DNA of 64,000 nt from Mesostigma viride (Eukaryota; Streptophyta; Mesostigmatophyceae; Mesostigmatales; Mesostigmataceae). Under the pieces are notes generated by a model, which was not told where the DNA came from, did not search any database, and was given only the letters and a program-made list of their open reading frames with translations. Position numbers and translations under genes: made by a program. This document shows positions 31,610-43,200 of this stretch, in pieces (position 1 is the first letter of the stretch; each line of letters begins with the position of its first letter). Where the stretch lies: assembly GCA_009746045.1 (NCBI GenBank), contig RPFO01000418.1, forward strand, positions 1,055,582 through 1,119,581, written 5' to 3'.

Positions 31610-34600
31610 CAGTGGGATCTGCCTAACTCCCCTTCCCGCCCCTTTGCCTTCGCAGCCCTCGGGCTGTCGGAGAGAGAGCAACGGGTCGGCAGTGAGCCAG
31701 GTTCGCCCCGCCTCGCGCGGCCGCCTCCGAAACCTCCTCAGACTGCACGCATTTCTTATGCGTGCAGACGCAACTCATTCTACCTGGCCACCCGAGCCAA
31801 CCGTCGGCGTCGCCTCGACGCGTTGGCAGGAAGAATCGAAACGGTGATTGAAAGCATAAGTCCCCAACCCGCCCCCCCTACCCCACCACCTCCACCCCCA
31901 CCCCCATCACCACCCTGCTCCATCTCCGCCCCCACCCCCGCCTGCACCCCCCTTTTCGGTCAACGCGCGCCCTTGGTCATCGCCACCTTCAACGCCCGCA
32001 CGCTCCAGCCCGACGCTGACCGCTGTCACTGCCTGCGCAGTGACGACTGTCAGTGCCATCGAGTCTCCAATCTTATTGGTTTCTGCATCGACAATAATAT
32101 CGCCATCCTGGGAATCCAAGAACACAGGCGCACTGCATCGGCCCGCGGATCAACTGCCCTTGTTGCTGACGACATCGACGGCTGGCGGTTCTACTACGGA
32201 GGCGGCGACGGCACCGGGAACGGGGCGTCGGTCTCCTCTGCTCCCCGCTCGCCGTACGCCACATGGGCGAACCCCAGCTGGTCAACGCTCGGCTCCTCGT
32301 GGCCACTTTTCATTCGATGGAGGGCCACTCGACCTACGCCCTGACGGTGGGCGTTGGTTACGCACCCCACTCCGGCCACCCAGAACAAGACCGCAAGGAC
32401 TTCTTTGCAGCGCTGGAGAACCTGGCGAACGGCATCCCTGGTCGCAACTACCTCGCTCTGCTGCTGGACGCCAACGCCACGCTACCACCGGGTACTGGCG
32501 GATGTCAGCACGCCCCCAACGGTACGGTCTCCAATGCCAACACTGAACTTTTTGCTGATTTGCTTACGACATGCGATTTGGTCACTGCCAACACCCGCTT
32601 TCCACATAGTCCAGATGCTTTGGTCACACACACCTCGCCAACTGGCACTGAACGCTGCATTGACTATGTTGTAATGCGCAAGCGTCATCAAGGATCTGTA
32701 CTAGCTGCTCGCTCGCATGTGATCCCCCTGGTGCGCTCCGATCATCGCATCGTCACCGCCCGCATCCGCCTGCGATTCCCCTCGCCCTTTCGTAAGCACG
32801 TGGCACCACCTGATTTGCGCACACTTCAGTTGCTCGAGAAATCTGACGACGCTCTGGAGGACTTCCCTGAAAAACGCGCCCACAAGCGCGCCGCAGAGGC
32901 GTTCGTCGACGCGCTGGACATCCCGGCCAGCCACGCCCAGCTGTTCGCTGCCGGCCCGGCATCGGCCCTTCGGCACCTCGCTGACAAGCTGCCCGCGGCC
33001 GGGGCCCTACTGCCCCCCCGCCGCCCGCCCCGCTTCACCAGCCTGCACCGGCTCCCCGCCGTCATCCAGGCCCGGCAAGCCCTGCGCGACAACAGCGACC
33101 CCGCCCGCTACGCCCGCCTCAAAGCCGATTACCACTCGGCCATCCGGCAGGCGACCAAGGAGCAGGAGGACCTTCATGTCCGCGAGTACTTCGCCCACCT
33201 CAAGGACCAGCACGGCAAGTACGCCTGGACCCGCCTGCGTCACGCCCAACGGCCCGCCGGCGGCGCGCAGCCGGCGCCGCGGACGCTCTCTGGCTCACCG
33301 CAGCAGCAGCTCGACCAGTGGTATTCCTCCCAGTCCCGGCTGCTCGGCGCCCCCCCGCCGCCTCCGCCGCTTGGCCCTCTGGCGGCCGCACGCCTGGCAG
33401 TAGCACCGGCGGACGTCCCTGCGCCGCCCACGCCGCCCGCCGCTGAGCAGGACTACACGTACCCAGCCCTGACGGAACCCCTGGCCGACCCCAACGAGCT
33501 CCCGCCGTTCACCGAGCTCGAGCTGAGCACCGCCGCCAAGCAACTCCGCTTTTATGCCGCCGTTGGACCTGACCAGCTCCCAGCCCCGGTGATTAAGCTG
33601 ACGGCGCTCACGGGGTTCCTGCTTGACGTCTGCAACCGGATCCTGCTTGCCGACGCGCCGCCGATTCCTGAGTGGCAGCACAGCTACCGTATTATGCTGT
33701 ACAAAAACAAAGGTTCCCCTGACGACCCCGCCAACTACAGAGGAGTCTGCATCCAGAGCGCCGCACTTAAGTTGTTCATGCGCATGATCCTCAACCGCCT
33801 TCGTTCTGCTCTCGACTGTCACCTTGGGGAAAGTCAAATGGGCTTCCGTCCTGGGCGCAACACCGTCATGGCCATCTTCGTCGCGCGTCGCCTCTTCGAG
33901 GAAATCGCTCTCCTGCAACCTGGTGAGTTTCCCGCCATCCTGATCTTCGTCGACTTCATCAAGGCTTTTGATTCTGTCCTCTGGGACGCTCTATGGGCTG
34001 TACTTGCTCGCGCTCGCGTCCCCACTCCCCTGATTACCGTCATCCGCACGCTGTATGAGGGGTCGACCACTTCGGTGCGCACTCAACACGGCATTACCCC
34101 GCCCTGCCCACTGCAGACCGGCGTCTGGCAGGGTTGCGTCCTGTCGCCGTACCTGTTTATTATTGTAGTGGATTATGTTATGCGCCAGGCACGTGCTCGC
34201 TTTGCTAGCATTGCAGGCCGTGCCCCTGGCCTAGCGATCACGAACGAGCTTGGGGAAGGGGGGCCGACTAACAAGCAGAATTTACTAGCTGACCTCATTT
34301 ATGCCGACGACATCACGCTCATCGAGAAGCCGGAGTCTGCCCAACTTTGGCTGGACTGCCTGGCGCTCGAGGCTCGGGCGGTTGGTCTAGAAATCAGCCC
34401 CAAAACGGAGGCCCTGGCCCTCGGCATGGCAGGGCCCCCACCCACACTCCGCCTCTTAGACGATGCCGAGGTCAACTACCCTCCTTCAGGCCGCTTCAAG
34501 CTGCTCGGCAGTTGGCTTCCCGACTGCGAGGACGACATGACGACACGGATCGGCATGGCGTGGGCGCACCTCCATGACCACCGCCGCTGGTGGAGCAACC

Positions 34601-35088
34601 CCGCCCTACCCCGGATCGTCAAGCGTGACCTCTTCAAGGTCGTCATTCTGACGATCCTGACCTACGGCGCCGAGACGTGGACACTGACGCAGGAGCTGGA
34701 GCAACGACTCGACGGCGCCGTCACCAAGATGCTGCGCAAGGCCCTTAACATCCCCCTTGGTTTGCACATTAGTAATGAGGATTTGTACGCTGATTTGCCC
34801 TATGTTTCCCACATTATTAGGCACCGGCGCCTGGGCCTAGCCGGGCACCTGGCCCGCACAGATCAGGTAGATACATCAGATAGACTAGCTGGCACCAAGC
34901 CCGCCCAGCCTGGGCGATATGTCCTCACCTGGGGTGCCCCCGGCCGCGAGCGGCAGGGCCGCCACCCGTGGACTTTTCGTGATAGACTCGGCATGGACAT
35001 GTGCTACACTAGACGTGACGGGCTCACCCCCGGGCAGCCTCCTGGTTTGTCTGTAATATGGAGGCAGATCGATGGTGCGCAAGGATAG
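31610..35088 (+). pseudogene. Alpha LINE ORF2: APE endonuclease and reverse transcriptase, one frameshift
   Basis: The frame opens after TAG 31607-31609 and has no ATG before the endonuclease. The first part runs to about 32225: Pro-rich linker, then LVIATFNARTL and ILGIQEHR with the catalytic Glu. One G is missing from a G run near 32215, and the second part (to 35088) continues with LLLDANATLPPGT, CIDYVVM and RSDHRIVTARIRL, completing the APE active site. The reverse transcriptase follows: NYRGVCIQSAALKLF, motif A FIKAFDSVLWDALW, QTGVWQGCVLSPYLF, and YADD at about 34300. The C-terminal TYGAETWTL/ADLPYVSHIIRHRRLG block is typical of RTE-like elements. The ORF makes a nick in DNA and copies its RNA there. 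Its normal C-terminus is lost to a 4-bp insertion near 35070; the copy at 13150-15211 keeps it. Confidence 0.9.
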
Positions 35089-35173
35089 ATGGCAAGTAGT
35101 GATGAAGGAGACCACCCCCAAGCCTGTGGGGGCTCCGCGTGTGACCAAGTATGGCATTCATAGCGATTCGGGC

Positions 35174-35455
35174 AACATCCCCCTCTCTCTCCCGTCTTTG
35201 GACTGCCATGCAAGACAAGACGCGGTGGAAGAAGATTGTCAAGGCGCACACGCCAGCCCCTGTGGGCAAGCCGCCTCCCCCCAAACGGAGGAGCCGTTTT
35301 GATGAGTAGCGTAGATAGGCTTTTCTAGACTAGATATAGCTTAGAGTTAGGTTAGTTCGATTACGCGGCTTCCTCCACACCACCCACCCAACCTGGAATA
35401 TGTGCTACATGATCTCCCAACGGAGACATGTTATAATTTAATTTAATTTAATTTA
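35174..35455 (+). mobile_element. 5'-truncated beta LINE nested in the alpha LINE 3' UTR
   Basis: This is a 282-bp insertion containing the last codons of beta ORF2 (ending in the stop at 35307-35309), the 3' UTR with CTCCCAACGGAG, and TTTAA repeats. It is flanked by a 22-23 bp direct duplication of alpha sequence (35151-35173 and 35456-35478), so the target site and insertion mechanism are clear. The alpha 3' UTR resumes after it and ends at 35604. Confidence 0.92.
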
Positions 35456-35615
35456 ATGGCATTCATAGCGATTCGGGCCGCGGTGCCCACACCCCTGTAA
35501 CTAGGACCTAGATAGCTTATACCATCCATTCCATCCCATGTTCCCCTCCCACTGAGGACTTATGCTCACGTGACGCAGTCACGTGTCTATTAATTAATTA
35601 ATTAATGGTCATGAC

Positions 35616-36034
35616 AGAATTTGACTATTACTTTTTAGGCCTAATTGATGTGTTATGAGTGTGTATGGGGACGCCCCGCCTAAAAAAGCGTATTTTTGGC
35701 CCAAAAATTAATAACTCAAAGGGATGTGCTGATTTTGTTGATCCAATTAGGTAGAAACCATGTCCCATGACATTTTTATATGGGTATTACTTTTTTCATG
35801 CAACTGGTTCTCCCACTGTTCTGGGCAAGATGTGCCCCGGACAGCGTTTTTTTTCTATTTTTAGCTCATAGCCGGTGTATGGCTGGGGGTAGTACCCCCA
35901 ACAAGTGGTGGTATGCATGCCCAAACATCATGTTTATGGTCCCCAAACATCATTCAGTGGTTGTCAGTTGCATTTCTGTAGTTATTAGGGGGGGTAAGTT
36001 TTGATATATTTCTATGGGACCCTCCCCTTAAGAA
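35616..36034. other. Gene-free stretch
   Basis: No gene or known repeat recognised between the alpha LINE and the next F fragment. Confidence 0.5.
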
Positions 36035-36775
36035 ACGACAGCTTATCCGCCATGTACTTAAAGGTGAGGAGCAGGAGAGCCGGGCCAGCCTTACCCCGCA
36101 CGCGGGGAAGGCCAGACAGCCGATATCCGCAGCTCACCAGTGAGTTGCATGGGGGTAAGAATGTCGCGCTTAAATGCCATGAGAAGAGACTCCGAGTTCT
36201 CACCTGCCGGCTGATCGAAGTGCTTGACGATGACATTGTGGCTGCGCTTGGTGAGGTCGGCCTCCTTGCGGAGGTTGTTCCAAAAGTTTTTTGCTTGAGC
36301 TGTGCCGCGATGGTGGAGGTGGTGGAGGTGGTGTGGTGCTTCAGCATGTCCGCCCAGGTCTGGGTGGGAGGAGCATCGCTGGCCGGGCCAGCAGATGCCG
36401 GCTGGGCGGCGATGTCCTTAACTGCCTGGGCGGTGAGGGTGTTTTGCAGGCACTCAATGGCGATGGCATTGTCCTTGATACGCGCTGGTCGATGTCGAGG
36501 AGCTGGGCTTTGATGTCGGCGGTGGAGGTGGAGGCGGCAGTGGAGGTAGAGGCGAGGAGGGTGGTGGAGGTGACGGTGGTGGGAAGGTGAGGGAGCTCAG
36601 TAGCCAGCGTGCCTCCCATAAAGTCCCATTACTGCCACATCGGCATGCAGCGAGGGGAGTCACGTGCTGCTGGAGGGCTTCCGTAAGGATGGAGTGGAGG
36701 GTGGGTGCGGAGATGGATGGAGCCCAGATCTCGCCATCGGAGCGCATGAGAAGGGAGCAAAGAAGCATGTGCTGC
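36035..36775 (-). pseudogene. Family F ORF1 fragment, N-terminal and central part
   Basis: On the minus strand this encodes, with frame changes, a helical region (ADIKAQLLDIDQR; TLTAQAVKDIAAQ) followed by a nucleic-acid-binding block with VIVKHFDQPAGE and GKAGPALLLLTFKYMADK. The latter matches 8440-8610. It supplies the N-terminal half missing from the other F copies, and it breaks off at KYMADK before the 3' UTR. Decayed. Confidence 0.7.
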
Positions 36776-37208
36776 AGTTGGGGGCGGGGGCAACCGAACA
36801 GAAAGCTGGGTCCGCTATTATTTAATTATATTAGCCACATGCCCTGAGGTATCAAGGAGACAACCAGCACTGAGGTATGTATACTGAGTCAACCAAACGG
36901 TGCTGATGCAGCCACAGCTACTGGACGTACTAGCTGATGCTGATGCCTAGATGCAAATTTTCTTGGCTGAGTGGCCGGCCCAAAAGAGGGAGGGGGTTAC
37001 CCTTGCAAAATGCCATCATCATCATGGAATCTCTATTATGCTAAAAGCGCGTGTCATCTCACCGAGCCAAGAAATAAATAAGTTTTCATGTTGTTTGTAA
37101 GAAGTACATCTTTGCATAGAACAGGGTATATTTAAAACATCTCATTTAAATTAACTAATTACTTAATGTGCACGTGACAACTCATAAACATAGTGGAAAT
37201 GCCATAAA
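36776..37208. other. Gene-free stretch, 3' flank of the secreted-protein gene
   Basis: No gene recognised. The part next to 37208 is the presumed 3' UTR of the minus-strand gene. No clear TGTAA polyadenylation signal is seen close to the stop. Confidence 0.45.
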
Positions 37209-40200
37209 TTAGGCAGCAATACAGACGTCAAGGTCTTCGCTGCAGACCTCCCCAAATCGGCACAACAGGGGGTCGGGTTCGCTGACACACTGGCCGTCGC
37301 GGCACTTGTCTATTGTGCAAAACTGCCCGTCGTTGCAGTCAGCATCCACGGAGCAGGGCGCCGCCGCTGCCAGATGCAAGCAACAATAGCAAATGCAAGA
37401 GCACATCAGCAACAGCTCCTTATTTTGGAGCTCAGTACTTGGAAAGTTATTCTTACTTGAACATTTGAACTATCTAAGTACTCATGTTATTATCCGTGCA
37501 TATTCCAGCTTAAGCTGCAGATGATCGAGATGCAGGGCGACATGTATAGTAGCATCCGTGTTGACTGTAACTCACAATAGATTATAGGGGTGCATCCATT
37601 AGCCAGGTATACAGGCCGAAGCAGTGGTTCCCATTATTGTGGGCTGACTCAACCTGGGTGCAGGGTGCGGTATATAAAGGTCAATCCCTTTACCCGAATC
37701 ATGGGGGCCAAAATGATTAATGAACGGTTGATTATGCCTTACAAAATTGAAGGGTGTACTAGCCTTGATCTGCAATGCAGCTGGTTGACTACGGACCATC
37801 CACAAAGTCTGACCACCATTTGACACTAGCACATACAAGCTCTGATGTGTTATGTGGAGGCATGCTTTTAGAGAAGCAAGGAACATCATGGGACATGTGC
37901 TTAGACCTTGTCCACACGGGCAAAGTTCAGGTACAGTTAGGATATTTTTGCGGGCTAGCCCGCGCCGATGGAGGCTACAAGTATAATCCACCGTCTAGGT
38001 CATCTAGTCGCTCTACACGTACGCCAGCCATAATTTCAATGCACAAGGCTCCACATTTACATCTCCATTCATATTCATCATCCTGAACAACTCGAAAACG
38101 CGGACAAGATAACGGCAGGCTCGAGCTACCATGGTCCGGATTCTCCCGATTTCTGGCCTGCGCTGGTTGTCTCCTTGATAATCCACTACCTGATATACCC
38201 TCCTGTAACCGTTCCAGTCTTTTTCCAACCCACGATTTCCGCAATCCTGCTGGGAAATTTGGCCTGGACGGCCGCCCAACCCGGCAAAGTTTTGCCCGCA
38301 GTAATACCTATGAGAAAAACGGCTAGGGAAAGAGAGTACCAAGAGGGCAGCCAAGGTGACTTCTGGCGCTTCGCCCCCTGATGCTGCCTGTAACCGTGCG
38401 CCGATCCGAACCGAGAGGTTTTCCCGACCGGGTGAAATAAGCTACCCCACATTTTCAATGCTACCAACGTGATATTCCAGCTCGGTCAGAGAAGTGTCTA
38501 TGCATGCACGTCTACAATCGATGCGCACTATACAGTCTCAGTCAGGTCGTTGTAGGGAAAGTACCAAGTCATAGGCAAGGCACTTTGAAACTCTATTATA
38601 TCGAGGAAACCTTGACGCAGATTCCTAATAACTCTTGCAAGTTCCACAGTAGTCAACACGCAATAGCCAACACGCAAAGCGAGAGCAATAAAGCCGCGTG
38701 CAACCAGACGTGAGTACAACTAGGAAAGGCAAGAACAAAGCCTCACCTGTGCAGCCAGGGAAGCGCACCGCGCCGATGTACGTGGCCGAGCGTGACGCTC
38801 TGGTCTCCCAGGGACCCACGAAATAGACCGTGCAGCCATCCATGGCATCCACCGCCATGGAGCTGCGGCCACCAAAAGCGGAAGTGGTTGACACAGCTGT
38901 GCCAGCAACCAGCAGCGTCTCCGGGCTGGACAGGGTCCCGGGGACGGCATGACTGGCCCTGCCGGTATAGTACAAGCTTGCATTGACGCCCGTGCCCGCA
39001 TCCATGCCAGAATATCCAAGGACCATGTTGTTGGACCGGTCGAGTGCGACACTTGGCAGCCAGGCGTGCCTTGACCCGGGGGGGTTCACGATGCCGTCCT
39101 GGTGCCGCGTCCAGGGACCCATTGAGCCTGATGATTGGAACCCCCGGCGCAGCTCCACCCACATGACCGCGCCCTGTGAGCATGCATGGCCGGCAGACCG
39201 CATTTGTTCGCTATCATGCAATGTAGAGGTTCACTATACAATGCAGGGGTATGTGGTGGCGTGCACTCTGCTTCCAGTTGCTGCGGGATCGTCGGCGGTG
39301 ACGATTACAACTTGCCGGGAGGTAGCCCAGGAGAGGCGAATGAACCCTTTAAGTCAACCAAACCGGGTAAGAGGCTGCTTTTGAAGAACTCTTATCATGC
39401 AGAAAAGGGCAGAAAGCTACAGCATGTGAAGCGAAGAGGAACTGTGGGTTCTGGTAACACCGTCACTGGTTACAATAATGGGTGTCAAACAATGGCCACA
39501 CAATGAGATTTGCACCGGGTGGGAAGAATGGCTTCTTAACGACTTGTAGTACTACTCCACAAGGGACAACCAGTCAAACCTTGAAAAGATGCAACCTGCT
39601 TCTAGCTGAGCTACGGCCTCATTCTAATTCCCCCCTCGCATGATGCATGCCATTACTAGTGGTGCATAAGAAGCATATTAGAATGCCTGCAATGCCACTG
39701 TACCGCATACAGATACTAGAGGAGTTCACGATGCCCAAAACATGAAAGACAATATTAGACATGACTAGTTATGCATTGCATGAGCCATGTGAACTGTTCC
39801 CCGCTGCAAGTAAACTCGTACTTAAACTGCTCAATTCCTTTATGCGGTGCAGCCCAAATAAATCTAATAAGAGTATTGTTAATATGCAATCCGGTCATTT
39901 AGTATGTGTAATCACGTGAATAATTTAAGATAATTATAGCAATAGCAACGCACCTTGTCATCGCCGCCATCCACGGTGAAGCTCGCCACCATCGCATCGT
40001 AGCCGACAAAGCTGCGGAACGAAGCCTTGCCGACCATGCCCCGCTGATACGCGTTCAACGACAATGATGAGCCCGGCTGCGCAAAGCAGGGCAGGTCCTG
40101 GGCGGCAGCGCAGACGCTAGCATCAAAATCCGGCACTCTCTCATTGGCCACCTGGGTCAGGCTGGCTGCCGCCGCATTATCAAAGCTGGGGCACAGCTGC

Positions 40201-43200
40201 CACACCTCCACAAAGTCCCTGCCCGCGTCCGCCGTGGCCGGGTAATGCACCTCATCATCCACCGGGCGAAGAAAAAAGCTGCATGCGGCGCCCGCCCTGG
40301 AGGCCCCGCCCAGGTGGGCCGGCATGAGTCCCTGGAGGGAAAACCCGGGCAGTGCTGGCGGCTGGAAGCGGGCCATCGGCCGCATCGTGCTCCCTGCCAA
40401 CAACCTTGCGCGATCGATGGCATAAACTGACGGTGGGCTCTCGTGCGTCCCCAGGTAGTAGGCATCCGGCATGACAGCCAATGCGAGGTCGCCAGGGTCC
40501 CCAGGTAGCGCGATCGCGAATCCCCGGTACTGGAGGCCGTAGGGGATGTGGCTGAGTGACAGCAGTAGGCATAAAAAGTGGGCTCCCGAGGTGGCGTTGC
40601 GCGCCACCTCCATGATCAGCCAGCGGTCCGCCAGGTGGTCGTAGGCGACGTAGGGCGCGTTGAGGAAGGGTCCCATCCGGCAGATGGTGTTGGAGCGGTG
40701 GAACTGGGTCAGGAGCGACTGCTTGACGGCCTGCCAGGGCCTCTTTGTGTAGACGCGGTAAATGCCGCGCCCGAACGTGGACTTGACGACGGTGATGGCG
40801 TGGGAGGGGCCGACCGCGAGTGCGGGGGCCGCTGGGATGCCACCGATGCCACGTTCACTGTAGCTTAGGAGGGGGGGATCCAGCAGGCTGCCAGCTGCCT
40901 CATGGGGTGCATCACGGAGGGGCGGTGGGCAGTCAACCGGTTGTGAGAGGAAAGCAGTGCGAGAAAGAAATTTTTAATACCCGTAAGTGACGACTCCCAG
41001 GAGAAACGTGCTAGTTGGCGTTGCATTGGCGGCCGTGCCAATGTGGTGCACCCAATCGTATGATGCATACAGCAAATTATAGCAGAATAGATAGACAATG
41101 GGCGAAGGCCACTTTAAGAACCTGACTCTCTTATCTGCGTAGACAGGCATTCCCCGCTCTTCCGGCCTCGCTGCAGTGGTGCATGGTGTGCACGGCTAAT
41201 AGCGGGCAATGACTACAACTGTTCATCCGCGCGAGAGATTGTATGGAGGTGTACATGGAGGTTAGGATTCTATGGAGGTGCCCTGTGATCAGCCAGTGCT
41301 CATCACAGGGACGGACACTAATAAAGTAAACATAGATCAGGGAAAAGTAAAAATAGATCGCGGAAAAGTATACACAGATCAGGGATAAACTTTTCATTGG
41401 TGAATATGTGGTGGGTAGACCATCACGGATGGCACATCCATTATTGTATTATTAGTGTTGTTGACAACAGTAAGACTACTCAAATCAACACCAATACTTG
41501 TTGACCGACTCGCAGGCTGGAGCACGATCGCCAAACAAGGCAGCTACTTGGTTCTGGTACCTCCTCCTATTCCACTATTGGGAGAACCCATCAGCAGCTG
41601 GAAGTATTATACCACCAAGGGAAGCAACATGTCAACGACCAAGTTGCTAACCAGTTACCAGACATTATTACACCCACCTTTACATGGAATCATGCAAAAA
41701 AGCTGGAGAGATGCCATCGGACTGACCAGGAGCGAAATCCCAGGGACGTCATCCATCGAATCTCACAGCCTGGATTCGACCCAACCTGAGGAAGCACTAC
41801 CCAGATGCCAAGGTCTCACATACAGTACGCTCAACTACACGAACAAATGTCCCCATTAACTCATGGCTTGACCACGGTCAACCACTGCATGGTCAACAGT
41901 TTGTCAGAACATCGATGAACAAACTTGTGGCCGGGGCAAAGAAGCATTTCACAAATCCTGTAATCGATCAACAGTTGTGAAGGACAGGCAGGCTTAACTA
42001 CTCACCCATGATCGCCCTGGCTTCCATCACCCAACTTCTCAAGTCCGGCGAGCTCGAGGAGTTGACGCCAACGCACGCACTCATGGCGTCCAAGTACACA
42101 TCCACGGCGCAGCCGGACACGTCCAGCGACCGACAGCTGGCCAATACCTCCAAGTTCAGCAACCCAGTGCTCGCGTTGCGAGATGTCAGGAAGACAGACA
42201 GGAGGACCGCGAGGCACGGGCAGCAGGGCCGGGCTGAGGGGCTGACCCCGCAGCTGGCATCAGGGCAGTTGCTGACATCATCATGGAGGTAGCTGGGATA
42301 TTGGCAGCTGGGCTGCTGGGAAAGCTCGATCAAGAGATCTAAGTAGAGTCCACTTCTGGCATCCTCGCATACGGATGCTGGGGGGGTGGGCGCTGCTGGG
42401 GTACGTTGGAGGGGAACGTGGCGGCAATGGTGGCAGATATGACGATGTGTCAACATGTTTGAGGTTGTCACTGCTGGTCTTCATGCAGAGGAGTGTTCAA
42501 GCATGAAGATGTCTATACAAAAGGAAGACCACCGACCATGGATTGGAGGTCAACTGGCAGCATGCAGAGTATGTTAGGAATTGCAGAAGGTATAAGACGG
42601 TGCAGCTCAGAATACAGCAGATGCTAGCATGAGTGGAACCAAACTTCAACAGCAGCTCGAAGTGGCTTGGAAAACAGCGGGCATCATAGCGAGAAGTAAA
42701 CCTAGCTAGGCAGTTCAGTGGATCAAATTGGGATTCTGCGTGAAGTGTAACTACAAGGCTGGTGCCATACATAAGGCAGCCAGACACCGCGCGAGTCTTC
42801 AAATGTAGACCTTCAAATGCGACTCTGTTGACAAGGAAATGCTACACCGCCTAAATACATACGACGAAGTATACGTCACCACCCACGTGCTACTACCATG
42901 CCAATTATTCAGGTGAAGCAGTACTACGGCTTATGGTAGTAAGTAGTAACATATTTATTTATATGCATCATCCAGTAATCAAAGAGGTATGATAGCTAGG
43001 CACTGCCACATTATGTGTCTCTTACCACATTAACAACTGATTATAAGACTTGAATTTGTTGGAATTTGGATTTGAAAACACGGAGTTGTGGCAGGAGTAT
43101 AAGGGAAACAGCGAAATGGAATCTTGAGTCACGACGATTCCTAATACTTTTGCCACTAGCACTTAATCGCTGTCAGAAGTCTCCGTCGCATATGCTCGGC

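Larger units (their letters stand above)
29560..35604 (+). mobile_element. Full-length alpha-family LINE (APE-endonuclease, RTE-like)
   Basis: The element is bounded by the 11-bp target duplication ATGGTCATGAC at 29549-29559 and 35605-35615. From 5' to 3' it has three 168-bp monomers, ORF1, ORF2 and a 3' UTR with a CACGTGAC/GTCACGTG hairpin, ending in TTAA repeats. A 282-bp beta-LINE fragment is nested in the 3' UTR (35174-35455). The intact duplication means little time has passed since insertion. Defects are one missing G in ORF2 near 32215 and a 4-bp insertion near 35070. Other alpha pieces lie at 12800-15830 and 62321-62357. Confidence 0.92.
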
